A stretch of 64,000 nt of DNA from Azonexus sp. (GCF_030824335.1 NZ_JAVBXX010000010.1:1-64000); one strand, 5' to 3'; shown: positions 16,554-28,878, counted from the first letter of the stretch. Notes: generated from the letters alone by a model not told the origin. Made by a program: numbers and translations.

Positions 16554-17123
16554 TCACCAGTCGGTCGGGCAAGCCGTACAGCCCTCGAAATCGGCTTCAT
16601 GGAATACCGCGAAGCGGCGATAGGTGCCGGAAAGATCGGCTTTACGGAAGTTGACCGTAAAAAACTTGCTTTCCTGCAGGTTGGCGTTAGTCAGTTTGGC
16701 GCCGGCCATCCAGGCGAAATTCACCTTGGCGGCTTCCAGATTGGCTGCGGTCAGATCGGCACCCGTGAAATCGGCGCGAAACAAGCGGGCGAATTCCAGA
16801 TCGGCACCAATCAGTTTGGCGCCGCGAAAAGTCGCCGTCGGCGCGCTGACCTTGCCCAGGCGCGCCCCGGTCAGATCGGCCCCGTCGAGGTTGGCGCCCG
16901 CCAGGTTGGCCCCGCGCAGATCGGCACGGGCCAGTTGCGCACCGCTCAAGTCGGCACCGGCGAGATTCTTGCCCGCCAGATTGGCGTGGCGCAGGTCGGC
17001 CCCTGGGCAACGGGCATGCGGCCAGATGCCGCAACCGTTGATCACCAGCGGCTCAATCGGCTCGGCAGCGAATGTTGCGGTCGACAGGCTCAGCAGGGCA
17101 AAAAGCAAGGGAGAGAAACGCAT
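16554..17123 (-). CDS. exported pentapeptide-repeat protein between dehydrogenase and cytochrome genes
   Basis: 189 residues from ATG 17123 (a further in-frame start is at 17153). Signal peptide: LLFALLSLSTATFAA. The mature protein opens with NGCGIWPHARCPG and then has about two dozen A(D/N)LxX pentapeptides (ADLRHANLAGKNLAGADLSG and onward), which form a right-handed four-sided beta-helix. It ends with FEGCTACPTDW, so there is a Cys pair at each end that could form disulfides. Its location between the WDFS dehydrogenase and its cytochrome implies a periplasmic role in that system, perhaps as a scaffold. I know of no assigned function for this member. Confidence 0.82.
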   Translation of the reverse strand: MRFSPLLFALLSLSTATFAAEPIEPLVINGCGIWPHARCPGADLRHANLAGKNLAGADLSGAQLARADLRGANLAGANLDGADLTGARLGKVSAPTATFRGAKLIGADLEFARLFRADFTGADLTAANLEAAKVNFAWMAGAKLTNANLQESKFFTVNFRKADLSGTYRRFAVFHEADFEGCTACPTDW

Positions 17124-17187
17124 CGTGATTCCGATCAACAGAAACACCGTCACCCCCGCAAATACGGGGATGACGGTTATTGCCGAC

Positions 17188-19056
17188 TTAGTTCTTCAGC
17201 GACTTCGGCAGCTTGAATACCCACATCGAGCCGCCCTGCGTCACCTGCTTGGTCAGGTCGGCCATGTCGCCGCCCCACAAAGGCACAGCACCGCCGTAGC
17301 CGGACTGGATGCCGACATACTGCTCGCCGTCCATTTCCCAGGTGATCGGCACGGAAACCACGCCGGAGCCGGTCTGGAACTTCCACAGTTCCTTGCCGTT
17401 CTTGGCGTCGAAAGCCTTGACGTAGCCGTCCGACGTGCCGGTGAACAACAGGCCGCCGGCGGTGGTCATGGTGCCAGCCCAGAGCGGGAATTTCTCCTTG
17501 TGCTCCCAGGCGACCTTGCCGGTCTTCGGATCGATCGCACGCAGGATGCCGACATGGTCGTCGAACAGGCGCTTGATGCGGAAACCCTGGCCGAGATAGG
17601 CGGAACCGGCCTTGTAGGTCAGTTTTTCAGTCCAGTAATCCATCGCCCAGTGATTGGCCGGGATGTAGAACAGTTCGGTCTGCTGGCTGAAGCTCATCGG
17701 CATCCAGTTGGTGCCGCCCAGGAAAGGCGGCGAAACGTAGACTGAATCCCCCTTCTCGGCGCCTTCCTTGACCTTCGGCGGACGGTTGTCTTTCTCGATC
17801 GGCTTGCCGGTCTTCAGGTCGAAACCGGAGGCCCAGGTGATGCCATCGACAAACGGCCAGGCGCCGATCAGCGAGGTTGGCTTGTTCGGGTAGCCGGCAC
17901 CGGACGACAGCTTCTCGCGGTCGGTGACGAAGAAGAAGCCGTTGCGGTCAGCGTGGGCGGAAGCCTTGACCTGCTTGCCGGTTTTCGGATCCTTGTATTC
18001 GAAGAGCACCACCGAGTTGTTGCCGGAGAAGTCCCAGGCATCGTTCGGCGTGTGCTGGAAGAAGCCTTTCAGCTCGCCAGTGTTGGCATCGACGTAAGCC
18101 TGGCCGGAGGTGAACAGGCTGTCCCAGTTGCGCGGATCGTCGCCTTCCTTGGTCCGGTGCCAGGTATTCCACGGTGCCGGGTTGCCGGTACCGATGACCA
18201 CCATGTTCTTGTCCACGTCGTAGCTGGCCGTCTGCCACGGCGCACCGCCGCCGTGATTCCAGGCATCGACCTTCTTGCCATCCGGACCTTCCGGCCAGCT
18301 AGGCGCCTTGGCGTCGCCGGTCGGCGTGCTGTCCTTGCCATTCAAGCGGCCCATGTGACCTTCGACCATCGGCCGCGCCCAGACTTCTTCCCCCGTCTCG
18401 GGATCGCGGGCGAACAAATAGCCGACGACGCCGAATTCGTCACCCGAGGAACCATGCACCAGCAAGACCTTCCCGCTCTTCTCGTCCTTCACGACGAAAG
18501 GTGCGCCGGTCATCGTGTAGCCGACCTTGTGATCGCCGAACTTCTTGCGCCAGGCGACCTTGCCGGTGTCCTTGTCGAGCGCGACGATGGCCGCGTCGAG
18601 CGTACCGAAGTAAATCTTGTTGCCGTAGATCGCGGCGCCGCGGTTGACCACGTCGCAGCACGGACGGATGTCGTCGGGCAAGCGGGCTTCATATTCCCAG
18701 AGGCGTTTGCCGGTGCGCGCATCAATCGCAAAAATGCGCGAATACGACGCGGTGACGTAGATCACGCCGTCGTGCACCAGCGCCTGCGCTTCCTGACCGC
18801 GCTGCTTTTCGCCGCCGAAGGAGAAGCTCCAGGCCGGCACGAGGTGATCGACGTTCTTGGTATTGATCTTGGTCAACGGGCTGAACCGCTGCGCCTTCAG
18901 GCCAAGACCGTAAGACAGCACATCCTGCGTCGTCTTGTCGTCGTTGAGAATATCCTCCCAACTCACCGTCTTGGCCGCCATTGCCGGCGTACAGAAGGTG
19001 GCCGCAAGCAATGCGGCGAGAAGGGTCTGGCGGTGATTGAACCGGATTGATTTCAT
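17188..19056 (-). CDS. exaA: PQQ-dependent ethanol dehydrogenase, predicted calcium-dependent (ExaA/PedE type)
   Basis: 622 residues from ATG 19056 (GGAGACG upstream). Signal peptide: LLAALLAATFCTPAMA. Vicinal Cys133-Cys134 (RPCCDV), Glu in GDEFGVVG and Asn in TGNPAPWN mark the PQQ/metal site. The active site reads NDAWDFSGNN, with catalytic Asp342 and Ser344 where lanthanide enzymes have Asp, so calcium is predicted. It has an insertion rich in Gly/Pro/Lys near residues 240-275 that the lanthanide-type paralogue lacks. The gene heads a three-gene operon with the pentapeptide protein and cytochrome. No -24/-12 promoter was seen upstream; two CCCGA-type palindromes lie there instead. The divergent kinase/regulator pair is the likely controller. 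Confidence 0.93.
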   Translation of the reverse strand: MKSIRFNHRQTLLAALLAATFCTPAMAAKTVSWEDILNDDKTTQDVLSYGLGLKAQRFSPLTKINTKNVDHLVPAWSFSFGGEKQRGQEAQALVHDGVIYVTASYSRIFAIDARTGKRLWEYEARLPDDIRPCCDVVNRGAAIYGNKIYFGTLDAAIVALDKDTGKVAWRKKFGDHKVGYTMTGAPFVVKDEKSGKVLLVHGSSGDEFGVVGYLFARDPETGEEVWARPMVEGHMGRLNGKDSTPTGDAKAPSWPEGPDGKKVDAWNHGGGAPWQTASYDVDKNMVVIGTGNPAPWNTWHRTKEGDDPRNWDSLFTSGQAYVDANTGELKGFFQHTPNDAWDFSGNNSVVLFEYKDPKTGKQVKASAHADRNGFFFVTDREKLSSGAGYPNKPTSLIGAWPFVDGITWASGFDLKTGKPIEKDNRPPKVKEGAEKGDSVYVSPPFLGGTNWMPMSFSQQTELFYIPANHWAMDYWTEKLTYKAGSAYLGQGFRIKRLFDDHVGILRAIDPKTGKVAWEHKEKFPLWAGTMTTAGGLLFTGTSDGYVKAFDAKNGKELWKFQTGSGVVSVPITWEMDGEQYVGIQSGYGGAVPLWGGDMADLTKQVTQGGSMWVFKLPKSLKN

Positions 19057-19091
19057 GTTTTCTTTCGTCTCCAGAAGGGTGTCCTTGCGTT

Positions 19092-19105
19092 CCCGAAGCT
19101 TCGGG
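19092..19105. promoter_or_regulatory. perfect CCCGAAGCTTCGGG palindrome upstream of exaA
   Basis: A 14-bp perfect inverted repeat, 36 nt upstream of the exaA ATG. A second, related repeat TTCCCGA-N5-TCGGGAA lies at 19195-19213. Both are in the 209-bp region between exaA and the divergent sensor kinase gene. They are candidate sites for the NarL-type regulator encoded at 20557. Confidence 0.5.
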
Positions 19106-19194
19106 CCGGCCTGAGTTGATGAGCAGGCGAGCCGAGTATCGGCCGTAGCGCAAAGCCATGTCTCGGGACAACGACACCGGCAATCCGGGAGTTT

Positions 19195-19213
19195 TTCCCG
19201 AGCTTTTCGGGAA
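19195..19213. promoter_or_regulatory. TTCCCGA-N5-TCGGGAA inverted repeat between exaA and the kinase gene
   Basis: The arms TTCCCGA and TCGGGAA are perfect complements. It shares the CCCGA half-site with the palindrome at 19092-19105 and is 53 nt upstream of the kinase ATG at 19266. Confidence 0.45.
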
Positions 19214-19265
19214 GGCGGTACGAAACCTGCTCTATCGATGACAAGACAGATGAGGCAGGTAGCGC

Positions 19266-20579
19266 ATGGATTTAAGAAAACGACTGGTTTGGGCACTCGG
19301 CATGCTGCTCGGCGGACTGGTGGCGATGACCATGCTGGTCAACCTGTATTCGTTACGGCAAGACGTCGAAGCCGAAATCCGCGCCTCCGAACAACTGCTT
19401 GCCGTGCTGCTGCAAGCCAGCCGGATTCCTGCACCGGCAAGGGATGAACTCACGGCCCTGCTGGAAAACGCAGCCCTGCGCCATCTGACCATTCAAGCGG
19501 CGGAGGACGCCAGCCCGCCAGCGGAGCAGCTCGGCTGGCTGAGTCGTTGGCTCGGGATCAGCAGCCCGGAAAATGCCGGGCAAACGATGAAAATCGGCGA
19601 ACACACCCTGCGCATCACGAGCAATCCGGCCTCGGAAATCGATGAGCGATTTGATGACACTGTTCGACTTTGTATCACCCTGTTGTTCTTTTCTGGAGCA
19701 ACTCTGCTCGTGGCATGGTGGTCGGCACACCGTGCCCTGGCACCGGTGCGCGAACTGGAAGCCGGCTTGCAACGGCTGGCCGGCGGTGAAGTCGATGCGG
19801 CGCTACCCGGCTTTGCGCTGCGGGAATTCACGCGGGTGGCCGAAGCCATCGACACGCTGGCCGGCGCGCTGGCCGACTCGCGCCATGCCCAGCATCAGCT
19901 CGCCCAATTGCTGATCACCGTGCAAGAAGAAGAAAGACAAAGCCTGGCAAGAGAATTGCACGACGAGATGGGGCAGACCCTGACCGCGATTGGCGTTACC
20001 GCCGCCTTCATCGAGCGCAATGCCAGCCAGCTTGATCCGGTACGCGTCGCCGAATGCGCCGCTGACCTGCGGCGAGATCTCCGTAACGGCAACATCCAAC
20101 TGAAAAACATGCTTAAACAACTGCGACCACACGGCCTTGATGCCACCGAACTGACTTATGTCTTGCGCGAATTGGTCAGTAGCTGGCAACAACGGGCCGC
20201 CACCATCGATTTCCAGTTATCCATGCCGGCACAACTACCCGGCCTGAGCGAAAAAGTCTGTCTCATCGCTTATCGGGTGACCCAGGAAGCCCTGACCAAT
20301 GTGGTACGCCACAGCGACGCCCGGAATTGCTGGATCAACGTCGACATCAACGATGAAGGCTTGCACCTGAACATAAGAGATAACGGCAAAGGCTTGCCGG
20401 ATTCGGCACCACCGCGGATGGGCAGCGGCCTGCTCGGGATGACCGAACGACTGGAGATGATCGGCGGTCGCCTGAGCATCACCGGCGCGGCAGGTCAGGG
20501 CCTGCAAGTTGACGCCAGTTTGCCGCTTGAAAAAACAGAAAAAAAGGAGACACAACATGATTCGCATCATTCTGGTTGA
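19266..20579 (+). CDS. membrane sensor histidine kinase, HisKA_3 type (pair 3)
   Basis: 437 residues. Membrane helices are at about 9-28 and 134-152. The short periplasmic domain between them resembles other small sensors of this class. HAMP-like region: REFTRVAEAIDTLAGAL. HisKA_3 phosphoacceptor His232 is in ARELHDEMGQTL, and the HATPase has YRVTQEALTNVVRHSDA and GSGLLGMTERLEMIGG. It is divergent from the calcium-type dehydrogenase operon and overlaps its regulator gene by 23 nt, fitting ExaD/ErcS-type control of ethanol oxidation. Confidence 0.88.
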   Translation: MDLRKRLVWALGMLLGGLVAMTMLVNLYSLRQDVEAEIRASEQLLAVLLQASRIPAPARDELTALLENAALRHLTIQAAEDASPPAEQLGWLSRWLGISSPENAGQTMKIGEHTLRITSNPASEIDERFDDTVRLCITLLFFSGATLLVAWWSAHRALAPVRELEAGLQRLAGGEVDAALPGFALREFTRVAEAIDTLAGALADSRHAQHQLAQLLITVQEEERQSLARELHDEMGQTLTAIGVTAAFIERNASQLDPVRVAECAADLRRDLRNGNIQLKNMLKQLRPHGLDATELTYVLRELVSSWQQRAATIDFQLSMPAQLPGLSEKVCLIAYRVTQEALTNVVRHSDARNCWINVDINDEGLHLNIRDNGKGLPDSAPPRMGSGLLGMTERLEMIGGRLSITGAAGQGLQVDASLPLEKTEKKETQHDSHHSG

Positions 20580-21204
20580 CGATCACGCCGTCGTCCGTAA
20601 CGGCTATCGGCGCTTGCTCGATGCCGAGCCTGGCATGCAGGTGGTCGGCGAAGCGGCCAGTGCCGATGAGGCCAACGCCCTGGTGCTGCGCACGGTGGCC
20701 GACGTGGCGCTGGTCGACCTGAGCCTGCGCGGTAGCAGCGGGATTGAAGCCATCCGCGGCATGCTGGTCCGTCAGCCCATGCTGAAGATACTGGTGCTAT
20801 CCATGCATGACGGCGCCGGACACGTCACCCAGGCCTTGCGCAGCGGTGCGCTTGGTTACCTGACCAAATACAGCGAACCCGACGAGGTGATCGACGGCAT
20901 CCGGCGCATTGCCGCCGGCAAGCGCGTCTTTTCGCCGGAGATCGCCCAGGTGCTGGCCGAGGAAGCGATCGACGGCGACGGCGCATTGACCCACCTGACC
21001 CCGCGTGAGTTCGAAGTGCTGCGCATGCTGGCACATGGCGAGTCAGCCAACCGGATCGCCAATTCCATGCACCTCAGTCCGAAAACTGTCTTGAACTACC
21101 TGTCCCTGATTCGGCAAAAACTCGACGCCGACAACGATTTCAAACTGCTGCACCTGGCTGCCCGGCACGGACTGGTGGATATCCAGCACGCCCTCGGCAC
21201 CTGA
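20557..21204 (+). CDS. NarL/FixJ-type response regulator (pair 3)
   Basis: 215 residues from ATG 20557, with AAAGGAGA just upstream inside the kinase gene. The receiver has IILVDDHAVVRNGYRRLL and Asp54 in ALVDLSLRG. The helix-turn-helix is LTPREFEVLRMLAHGESANRIANSMHLSPKTVLNYLSLIRQKL. It is closest in wording to response regulator 1 of this window (VVR-GYRRLL), which suggests paralogy. It probably acts on the exaA operon and on the cytochrome gene that follows; this is inference from the divergent layout. Confidence 0.88.
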   Translation: MIRIILVDDHAVVRNGYRRLLDAEPGMQVVGEAASADEANALVLRTVADVALVDLSLRGSSGIEAIRGMLVRQPMLKILVLSMHDGAGHVTQALRSGALGYLTKYSEPDEVIDGIRRIAAGKRVFSPEIAQVLAEEAIDGDGALTHLTPREFEVLRMLAHGESANRIANSMHLSPKTVLNYLSLIRQKLDADNDFKLLHLAARHGLVDIQHALGT

Positions 21205-21243
21205 ACAAGCCCCCAACGACCTCACCCCAACAGGAGAATACCC

Positions 21244-21624
21244 ATGCTTCGCCATTCCCGTCTGATCGCTCTTTTGAGTTGCAGTCTGCTCAGCCCGCTC
21301 GCCCTGGCCGATGCAAAGACCGATACCAACATGCAGAAACTGGCCTCGACCAGCGGCTGCATGACCTGCCACAGCATCGAATCGGGCAAACCCGGCCCGG
21401 ACGGCATGAAACCCATCGGCCCGGCCTGGCTCGATGTCGCCAAGCAATACAGCGGCAAACCCGGCGCCACCGAATTCCTCACCCGCGTCGTCCTTGAAGG
21501 CTCCAACCCGTACAGCAGCCACTGGAAAGGCAAGGTCAGCGGTCTGTCCATGCCACCCAACGCGGTCGCCATTACCGAAGGCAACGCCCGCTTGCTGGTG
21601 AACTGGATTTTGGCCATGAAATAG
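21244..21624 (+). CDS. small periplasmic cytochrome c
   Basis: 126 residues. Signal peptide: LIALLSCSLLSPLALA. It has a single haem motif CMTCH and a probable axial Met in SGLSMPPNAV; the overall layout (IGPAWLDVAKQY) is of the cytochrome c5/c551 class. AGGAGA precedes the ATG. It lies 39 nt after the regulator gene, in line with it, and is followed by a terminator. It is a likely electron carrier for the island. Confidence 0.85.
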   Translation: MLRHSRLIALLSCSLLSPLALADAKTDTNMQKLASTSGCMTCHSIESGKPGPDGMKPIGPAWLDVAKQYSGKPGATEFLTRVVLEGSNPYSSHWKGKVSGLSMPPNAVAITEGNARLLVNWILAMK

Positions 21625-21648
21625 GCGTTGACCGCAATAACGGCAAGC

Positions 21649-21679
21649 AAACCGGCCCGCGTGGCCGGTTTTGTTTTTT
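21649..21679 (+). terminator. terminator after the kinase/regulator/cytochrome unit
   Basis: AACCGGCC arm, CGCGT loop, GGCCGGTT arm and a T-rich tail (TTGTTTTTT). Confidence 0.85.
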
Positions 21680-21778
21680 CGGGTTTTCAGGTGCGGTGAT
21701 GAAAACGGTGGAGTATTCTTGTTTGCAAGAAACACGGTCTTTTTTTCCACTTGGCATCGGTAACTCAGAGCAACAACA

Positions 21779-24838
<3,060 letters not shown>

Positions 24839-24874
24839 AGAGCTTTACAAACGAGGCGCTAGCAGCACAAAAAC

Positions 24875-25174
24875 TCAGCGCGAATACGCCGCTTGATCGC
24901 CATGCACCTGATGAAGCACAGCCTCACACACAGCTGATTCCACTGGCAGCATTTCAGCCAATAAGGTTTCCGGAGCAATATCTTGTTCGTTAGGCCAAGT
25001 TATCGCACCAAACTGAATCCCCACCCGATTGAAATAATGCACATCCCGCAGTTCACGAAAAACGCCGCGATCTAAATAGGGGCTCAAGTCGAAGACCCCT
25101 TTGCGCCCATCTTCGATTTCGAAATAAACCCGGAAATTCGGCAGCGCTTTGACGGTTTTTACATCCCAGTACAT
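24875..25174 (-). CDS. DUF2442 protein
   Basis: 99 residues from ATG 25174; the longer frame runs into the upstream gene. Sequence features are MYWDVKTVKALPNFRVYFEIEDG, GVFDLSPYLDRGVFRELRD and FGAITWPNEQDIAPETL, the usual DUF2442 pattern. It is paired with a DUF4160 gene 7 nt upstream, an arrangement often predicted to be a toxin-antitoxin module. The role of each partner is not certain. Confidence 0.85.
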   Translation of the reverse strand: MYWDVKTVKALPNFRVYFEIEDGRKGVFDLSPYLDRGVFRELRDVHYFNRVGIQFGAITWPNEQDIAPETLLAEMLPVESAVCEAVLHQVHGDQAAYSR

Positions 25175-25181
25175 GGCAAGC

Positions 25182-25448
25182 TCACAACGGTTCGATCTTA
25201 TAGGGGGTTTCGCCAAGAACTGCGAGTTCCCAGTCTGCCACCAGTTCGTCGCGATGAAGTTCTATCCAAGCCTGCACCAATCTTAATTGTTTGCGGGGCA
25301 ATTCACCCGCAAGAATTTCACCGTCTCCGAGACAAATGGACGCCTCGAATTCCGCATATTTGGCATGGATATGGGGCAAGTTATGATGCTGATTGTCGAT
25401 CAAGTACAGGCGGATGATTATGCCGTAGAACATTGAAATGATTGGCAC
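25182..25448 (-). CDS. DUF4160 protein
   Basis: 88 residues from GTG 25448, preceded by GGAG at a 7-nt distance; ATG 25433 would drop the conserved PIIS start. The motif order FYGIIIRLYLIDNQHHNLPHIHAKYAEFEASICLGDGEILAG is that of DUF4160, whose members carry the conserved PHxHA. The longer in-frame opening to 25658 has no start or sequence feature of the family. It precedes DUF2442 in a two-gene unit. Confidence 0.82.
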   Translation of the reverse strand: MPIISMFYGIIIRLYLIDNQHHNLPHIHAKYAEFEASICLGDGEILAGELPRKQLRLVQAWIELHRDELVADWELAVLGETPYKIEPL

Positions 25449-25723
25449 GTTCGCACTCCACGATCTCAGTAAGGCTGCCAGTTTAAATGTACTGGTACAC
25501 CTTGCGCAAAAATAGTTCCCGGCGACCAAGAAAAAACAATTCAGCGAGGATTGGTTTTTTCCTGGTCGTCCGGTCGACAGCCTTCCCCCCGCCGGCCCCA
25601 TTCGCTGCATGACCGTCACGGAAAAACAATTCGCCGGTATTCGCCTCCTGGTCGGCATGCCACTTTTTCAGGAAAAAAGGTTGCGGCGAACCAGATGTTG
25701 CTGTTCTGACTCAAAATTTAATT
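25449..25723. other. non-coding stretch with two related short repeats
   Basis: No gene is evident. Two short similar units are visible: AAAAAACAATTC at 25531-25542 followed by CCTGGTCG at 25561, and AAAAACAATTC at 25622-25632 followed by CCTGGTCG at 25647. The first unit can fold (CGACCAAGAAAAAA against TTTTTTCCTGGTCG). This may be an old duplicated fragment or a promoter region for the DUF4160 gene. Confidence 0.3.
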
Positions 25724-25761
25724 AAAAAAATTCCCACCCAGCTACGCGGGGCGGGAATTTT
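25724..25761 (-). terminator. terminator of the phosphorelay/diguanylate cyclase operon
   Basis: Read on the minus strand, AAATTCCCGCCC and GGGTGGGAATTT pair across a GCGTAGCT-containing loop and are followed by TTTT. It lies 38 nt after the end of the diguanylate cyclase gene. Confidence 0.7.
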
Positions 25762-25798
25762 GGGTCGGTCAATTGTAGCTTTCCGGGGTGAGAAGGAC

Positions 25799-27430
25799 TC
25801 AACCCGCCATACCAGCAGTCGTAAAAACGCAGTTCCGCCCGGCTCTCTTGGCGCTGTACAGCGCGCTATCGGCTTGTTCGACGATATTGCGATCAACACC
25901 CTGTGCGGGGCAAAATTCAACCACCCCGGCGCTGAAGCTTACCTGGAAGACCGACTCACGGGCATGCTGGTGAAGGGCGGCGAAACGGGTGCGTAAGTCG
26001 TCCAGGACACGTACGGCATCGGCCAGCGCCGTGTCGGGCAAAACGACCAGAAACTCTTCGCCACCGTAGCGGCCGATGATGTCCACCACGCGCAGTCGCT
26101 CGCGCAGCAGGCGGGCCAGGCTGACAATCACGTTGTCTCCGACGACATGTCCCCAGCGGTCGTTGACCATCTTGAAATGATCGATATCGATCAGCCCGAC
26201 CGACAGCGGGCTGCCGCGCCGGGTCGCGCGATCAATCTCATGGTCGAGTTGTTCGAGCAGGCGGGCGTGATTGAGCAGACCGGTCAGGCTGTCCTTCAAC
26301 ATCAGCGCGCGTAGCGACTGGTAGTGCTTGGCCCGGATGGTCACTGCCTTGATCAGGTTGTCGGGTTCCACCGGTTTGGTCAGGAAGTTGTCGCCCCCCT
26401 GCCCCAGCGCGAGCAGTTGCTTGGCCGGATCGCGTTCTGCCGACAAGAAAATGACCGGCACGCCGAGATAGCTGCGATGTTGCTGGATCACCTGAGCCAA
26501 CTCGATGCCGTTGACCTCCGGCATGTAAATGTCCATCAGGATAAGGTCCGGGCAGAAACGATCCAGCGCCGAAAGCAGTGCCATGGGCTGGGTCAGCACC
26601 TCGGTAATCATGCCTGCGCCGGTGAGCGTGCTGGCATAGAGTCGGGCCAGCGAGGGGGCATCTTCGACAATCAAGACCCGGTACGGCGCGCGCCGCTCCA
26701 GCCCAAGCACGTGGTCCACCGTATCCAGCAGATCAGTGACCTTGAACGGTTTGCGAAAAAAGGCATGGCCGCCAGCCCGGATCGCCGCCAACCGGCTCTC
26801 CAGACTGTCGTGTGCGCTGATGAAAATGACGGGTGTCGAGTTCCCCGGCGCCAGGTAACTCTGTTCGACGACTTGCAGCCCCTTCTGGTTTTCAGGACGC
26901 AGCATGTCCATGACCACCAAGTCAGGGGTGTGAGTCGCGAGGTAGGCGCGAAAATCCTGGGCCGATGCCAGATGGTCAACCGCAAAGCCGAAATGGGCGA
27001 TTTCGGCGGCAAGGAACTGGGCAAAGTCGGCATCGCTGTCGACGATCGCGATGCGGCGTGCCAGTGGGTCAGCGCCGCTAGCCATCGGCACGCCTGGCAC
27101 CAGCGGCTTGTCCGGCTGCGGACGGGCCAGCATGGCACCCAGGGCGTTCAGATGCTGATACAGGGCGTGTTGCCGAGCGCTGTCGTTATGCCCGAAATTT
27201 TCCAGCATCGAGCCAACATTGTCCTCAACGAGGGTAGCCACTTCGGCCAGCGCCAGATAACCATGTGCGGCCCCCAGACTACTCAGTTCGTGGGCGATCG
27301 TCTTGATGCGCAACAGACTGGCTTGGGTACCCCGCTCATGGCCTTGCCACAAGGTCTGCAATTCCTTGAGGCGGGCCGGCAGTTCCTGTGCGAAGTCGGT
27401 GATCAACATATTTTTATCCGGTGAAATCAT
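25799..27430 (-). CDS. HPt-REC-REC-GGDEF diguanylate cyclase
   Basis: 543 residues from ATG 27430, overlapping the upstream stop by 4 nt. The N-terminal HPt-like helix bundle has [15 protein letters not shown] with a candidate phospho-His. Two receivers follow: the first ([27 protein letters not shown]) and the second ([26 protein letters not shown]). The GGDEF domain has [17 protein letters not shown] and the active GGEEF loop. RVVD five residues before GGEEF is a canonical product-inhibition I site (RxxD). It makes cyclic di-GMP from GTP under control of the relay. It is the terminal output of the three-gene operon. Confidence 0.9.
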   Translation of the reverse strand: MISPDKNMLITDFAQELPARLKELQTLWQGHERGTQASLLRIKTIAHELSSLGAAHGYLALAEVATLVEDNVGSMLENFGHNDSARQHALYQHLNALGAMLARPQPDKPLVPGVPMASGADPLARRIAIVDSDADFAQFLAAEIAHFGFAVDHLASAQDFRAYLATHTPDLVVMDMLRPENQKGLQVVEQSYLAPGNSTPVIFISAHDSLESRLAAIRAGGHAFFRKPFKVTDLLDTVDHVLGLERRAPYRVLIVEDAPSLARLYASTLTGAGMITEVLTQPMALLSALDRFCPDLILMDIYMPEVNGIELAQVIQQHRSYLGVPVIFLSAERDPAKQLLALGQGGDNFLTKPVEPDNLIKAVTIRAKHYQSLRALMLKDSLTGLLNHARLLEQLDHEIDRATRRGSPLSVGLIDIDHFKMVNDRWGHVVGDNVIVSLARLLRERLRVVDIIGRYGGEEFLVVLPDTALADAVRVLDDLRTRFAALHQHARESVFQVSFSAGVVEFCPAQGVDRNIVEQADSALYSAKRAGRNCVFTTAGMAG

Positions 27431-28878
27431 CGGGCGCCTGGTGCGCAATCCATCGTGAATCGGGGGCAGTCAACCAGAATACGATTCAAGGCCTGTCGGG
27501 CCGCGTCAAAATCGTAAGCTTCAATGGCCGAATCCATGACATCCAGCACGGCGACATCCGGCACATTCAGCAAGGAACGCAGTCCCTGCCAGACGCCAAC
27601 CGCAGCAACGTCGTCTTCGGCAAGCAGACGCTGCAGATAGTTCAACGTCTGCTGCACCGACGCGACGGCCGGCGGACCGACGACCTCGCTCACCGTGCCA
27701 CGCGCCATTTCCAGAGGCAGCACAATGCGCACCAGGCACCCCTGGCCGGGTTGGCTGCTGAGCGTCAATTGACCGGACATCAACTCGACCAAACAGCGGG
27801 AAATGGCCAAACCCAGGCCACAGCCGCCAAATTTCCGGGTCGAAGAATTGTCGCCCTGCTCGAAGAGATTGAAAATGCGCTGCTGTTGCTCGGTCGAGAT
27901 GCCGGCCCCCTGATCCTCGATCTCGAAAACCACCAGCATGCCGTGCCCGCTATCGCCACGCTTGCGGCAGCGCAGCGTGATGCAACCGCGCTCGGAAAAT
28001 TTTTCGGCATTGTCGAGTACATGATTGAGCACTTGGGCAATGCGCAAAGGGTCGCCATGTAATCCCAGCGGCAAGGCCGGGTCGATTTCACGGACCAGCA
28101 GCAGATCCTTTTTCTGCAGCTTCGGCTGAATCCGCCGCTCACAGGTTTCCAGCATGGAGAGCAGGTTGAAATCCTGGGCATCGACCTGATAACGCCGGGC
28201 ATCCAGATAGGCCGCCTCAAGCATGCTGTTGACCACGTTGAGCAGTCGTTGACCGGAGGTATCGATGTGTGTGACGTAGGGCAGCAGCGCTGCATCCTGC
28301 AACTTGCGTCCCAGCAGATTGGCCATGCCCAGGATGCCGTTGAGCGGCGTGCGCAACTCGTGGCTCATGTTGGCGAGAAAATCACTCTTGGCCTCGTTCG
28401 CTTTTTCGGCCCGGCTCAGGGCATCGCGCAGTGCCGCGGTGCGCTCCTCTACCTGCTGAGCCAGGGTGTTGCGGGCATTCAGGCATTCTCCCTTGGCTTC
28501 TTCCAGCTCCAGGGTTCGGCGGACCCGTGCCCGGACCACGTCGCGATTGATCGGCTTGTGGATGAAGTCGATGGCGCCACCGGCCAGCGCCCGGCTCTCG
28601 CTTTCGGCATCGGTACGGGCCGTCACGAAAATAACCGGAATCTCGCGGGTTTTGGGATCGTGCTTGAGCAGATCGCAGACTTCATAGCCGTCCATGCCCG
28701 GCATCATCACGTCGAGCAGGATCAGGTCGGGGGGGCTCTCCTGGACCATCGCCAGGCATTCCGGTCCGGACAGGCTGAAGCGCAATTCACAGAAATCCTG
28801 CAGGCAGGCGGCCAGCAGTTCGATATTGTCGGCAACGTCGTCGACGATGAGCAGGTTGGGACGCAGGGATGTCAGCAT
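27427..28878 (-). CDS. soluble REC-HisKA-HATPase kinase (phosphorelay middle component)
   Basis: 483 residues from ATG 28878. The N-terminal receiver ([33 protein letters not shown]) is joined by a coiled coil ([26 protein letters not shown]) to HisKA with [16 protein letters not shown], then HATPase with DQGAGI and GGCGLGLAI. The C-terminal tail (about 90 residues) is helical and lacks a clear HPt motif. There is no membrane segment. It sits 2 nt after the upstream sensor gene and overlaps the diguanylate cyclase gene, so it probably relays between them. Confidence 0.88.
   Translation of the reverse strand: MLTSLRPNLLIVDDVADNIELLAACLQDFCELRFSLSGPECLAMVQESPPDLILLDVMMPGMDGYEVCDLLKHDPKTREIPVIFVTARTDAESESRALAGGAIDFIHKPINRDVVRARVRRTLELEEAKGECLNARNTLAQQVEERTAALRDALSRAEKANEAKSDFLANMSHELRTPLNGILGMANLLGRKLQDAALLPYVTHIDTSGQRLLNVVNSMLEAAYLDARRYQVDAQDFNLLSMLETCERRIQPKLQKKDLLLVREIDPALPLGLHGDPLRIAQVLNHVLDNAEKFSERGCITLRCRKRGDSGHGMLVVFEIEDQGAGISTEQQQRIFNLFEQGDNSSTRKFGGCGLGLAISRCLVELMSGQLTLSSQPGQGCLVRIVLPLEMARGTVSEVVGPPAVASVQQTLNYLQRLLAEDDVAAVGVWQGLRSLLNVPDVAVLDVMDSAIEAYDFDAARQALNRILVDCPRFTMDCAPGAR

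Noticed and set aside
14189-16600. 803-codon open frame on the minus strand
   Set aside because: It is antisense to the pedH-like gene over its whole length. It arises from the third-position GC of that gene and has no recognisable domain.
19120-19190. -24/-12 promoter for exaA on the minus strand
   Set aside because: Searching for TGCAA-N5-GTGCCA on the plus strand gave only a poor match (GCAAAGCCATG), so no sigma-54 element is claimed.
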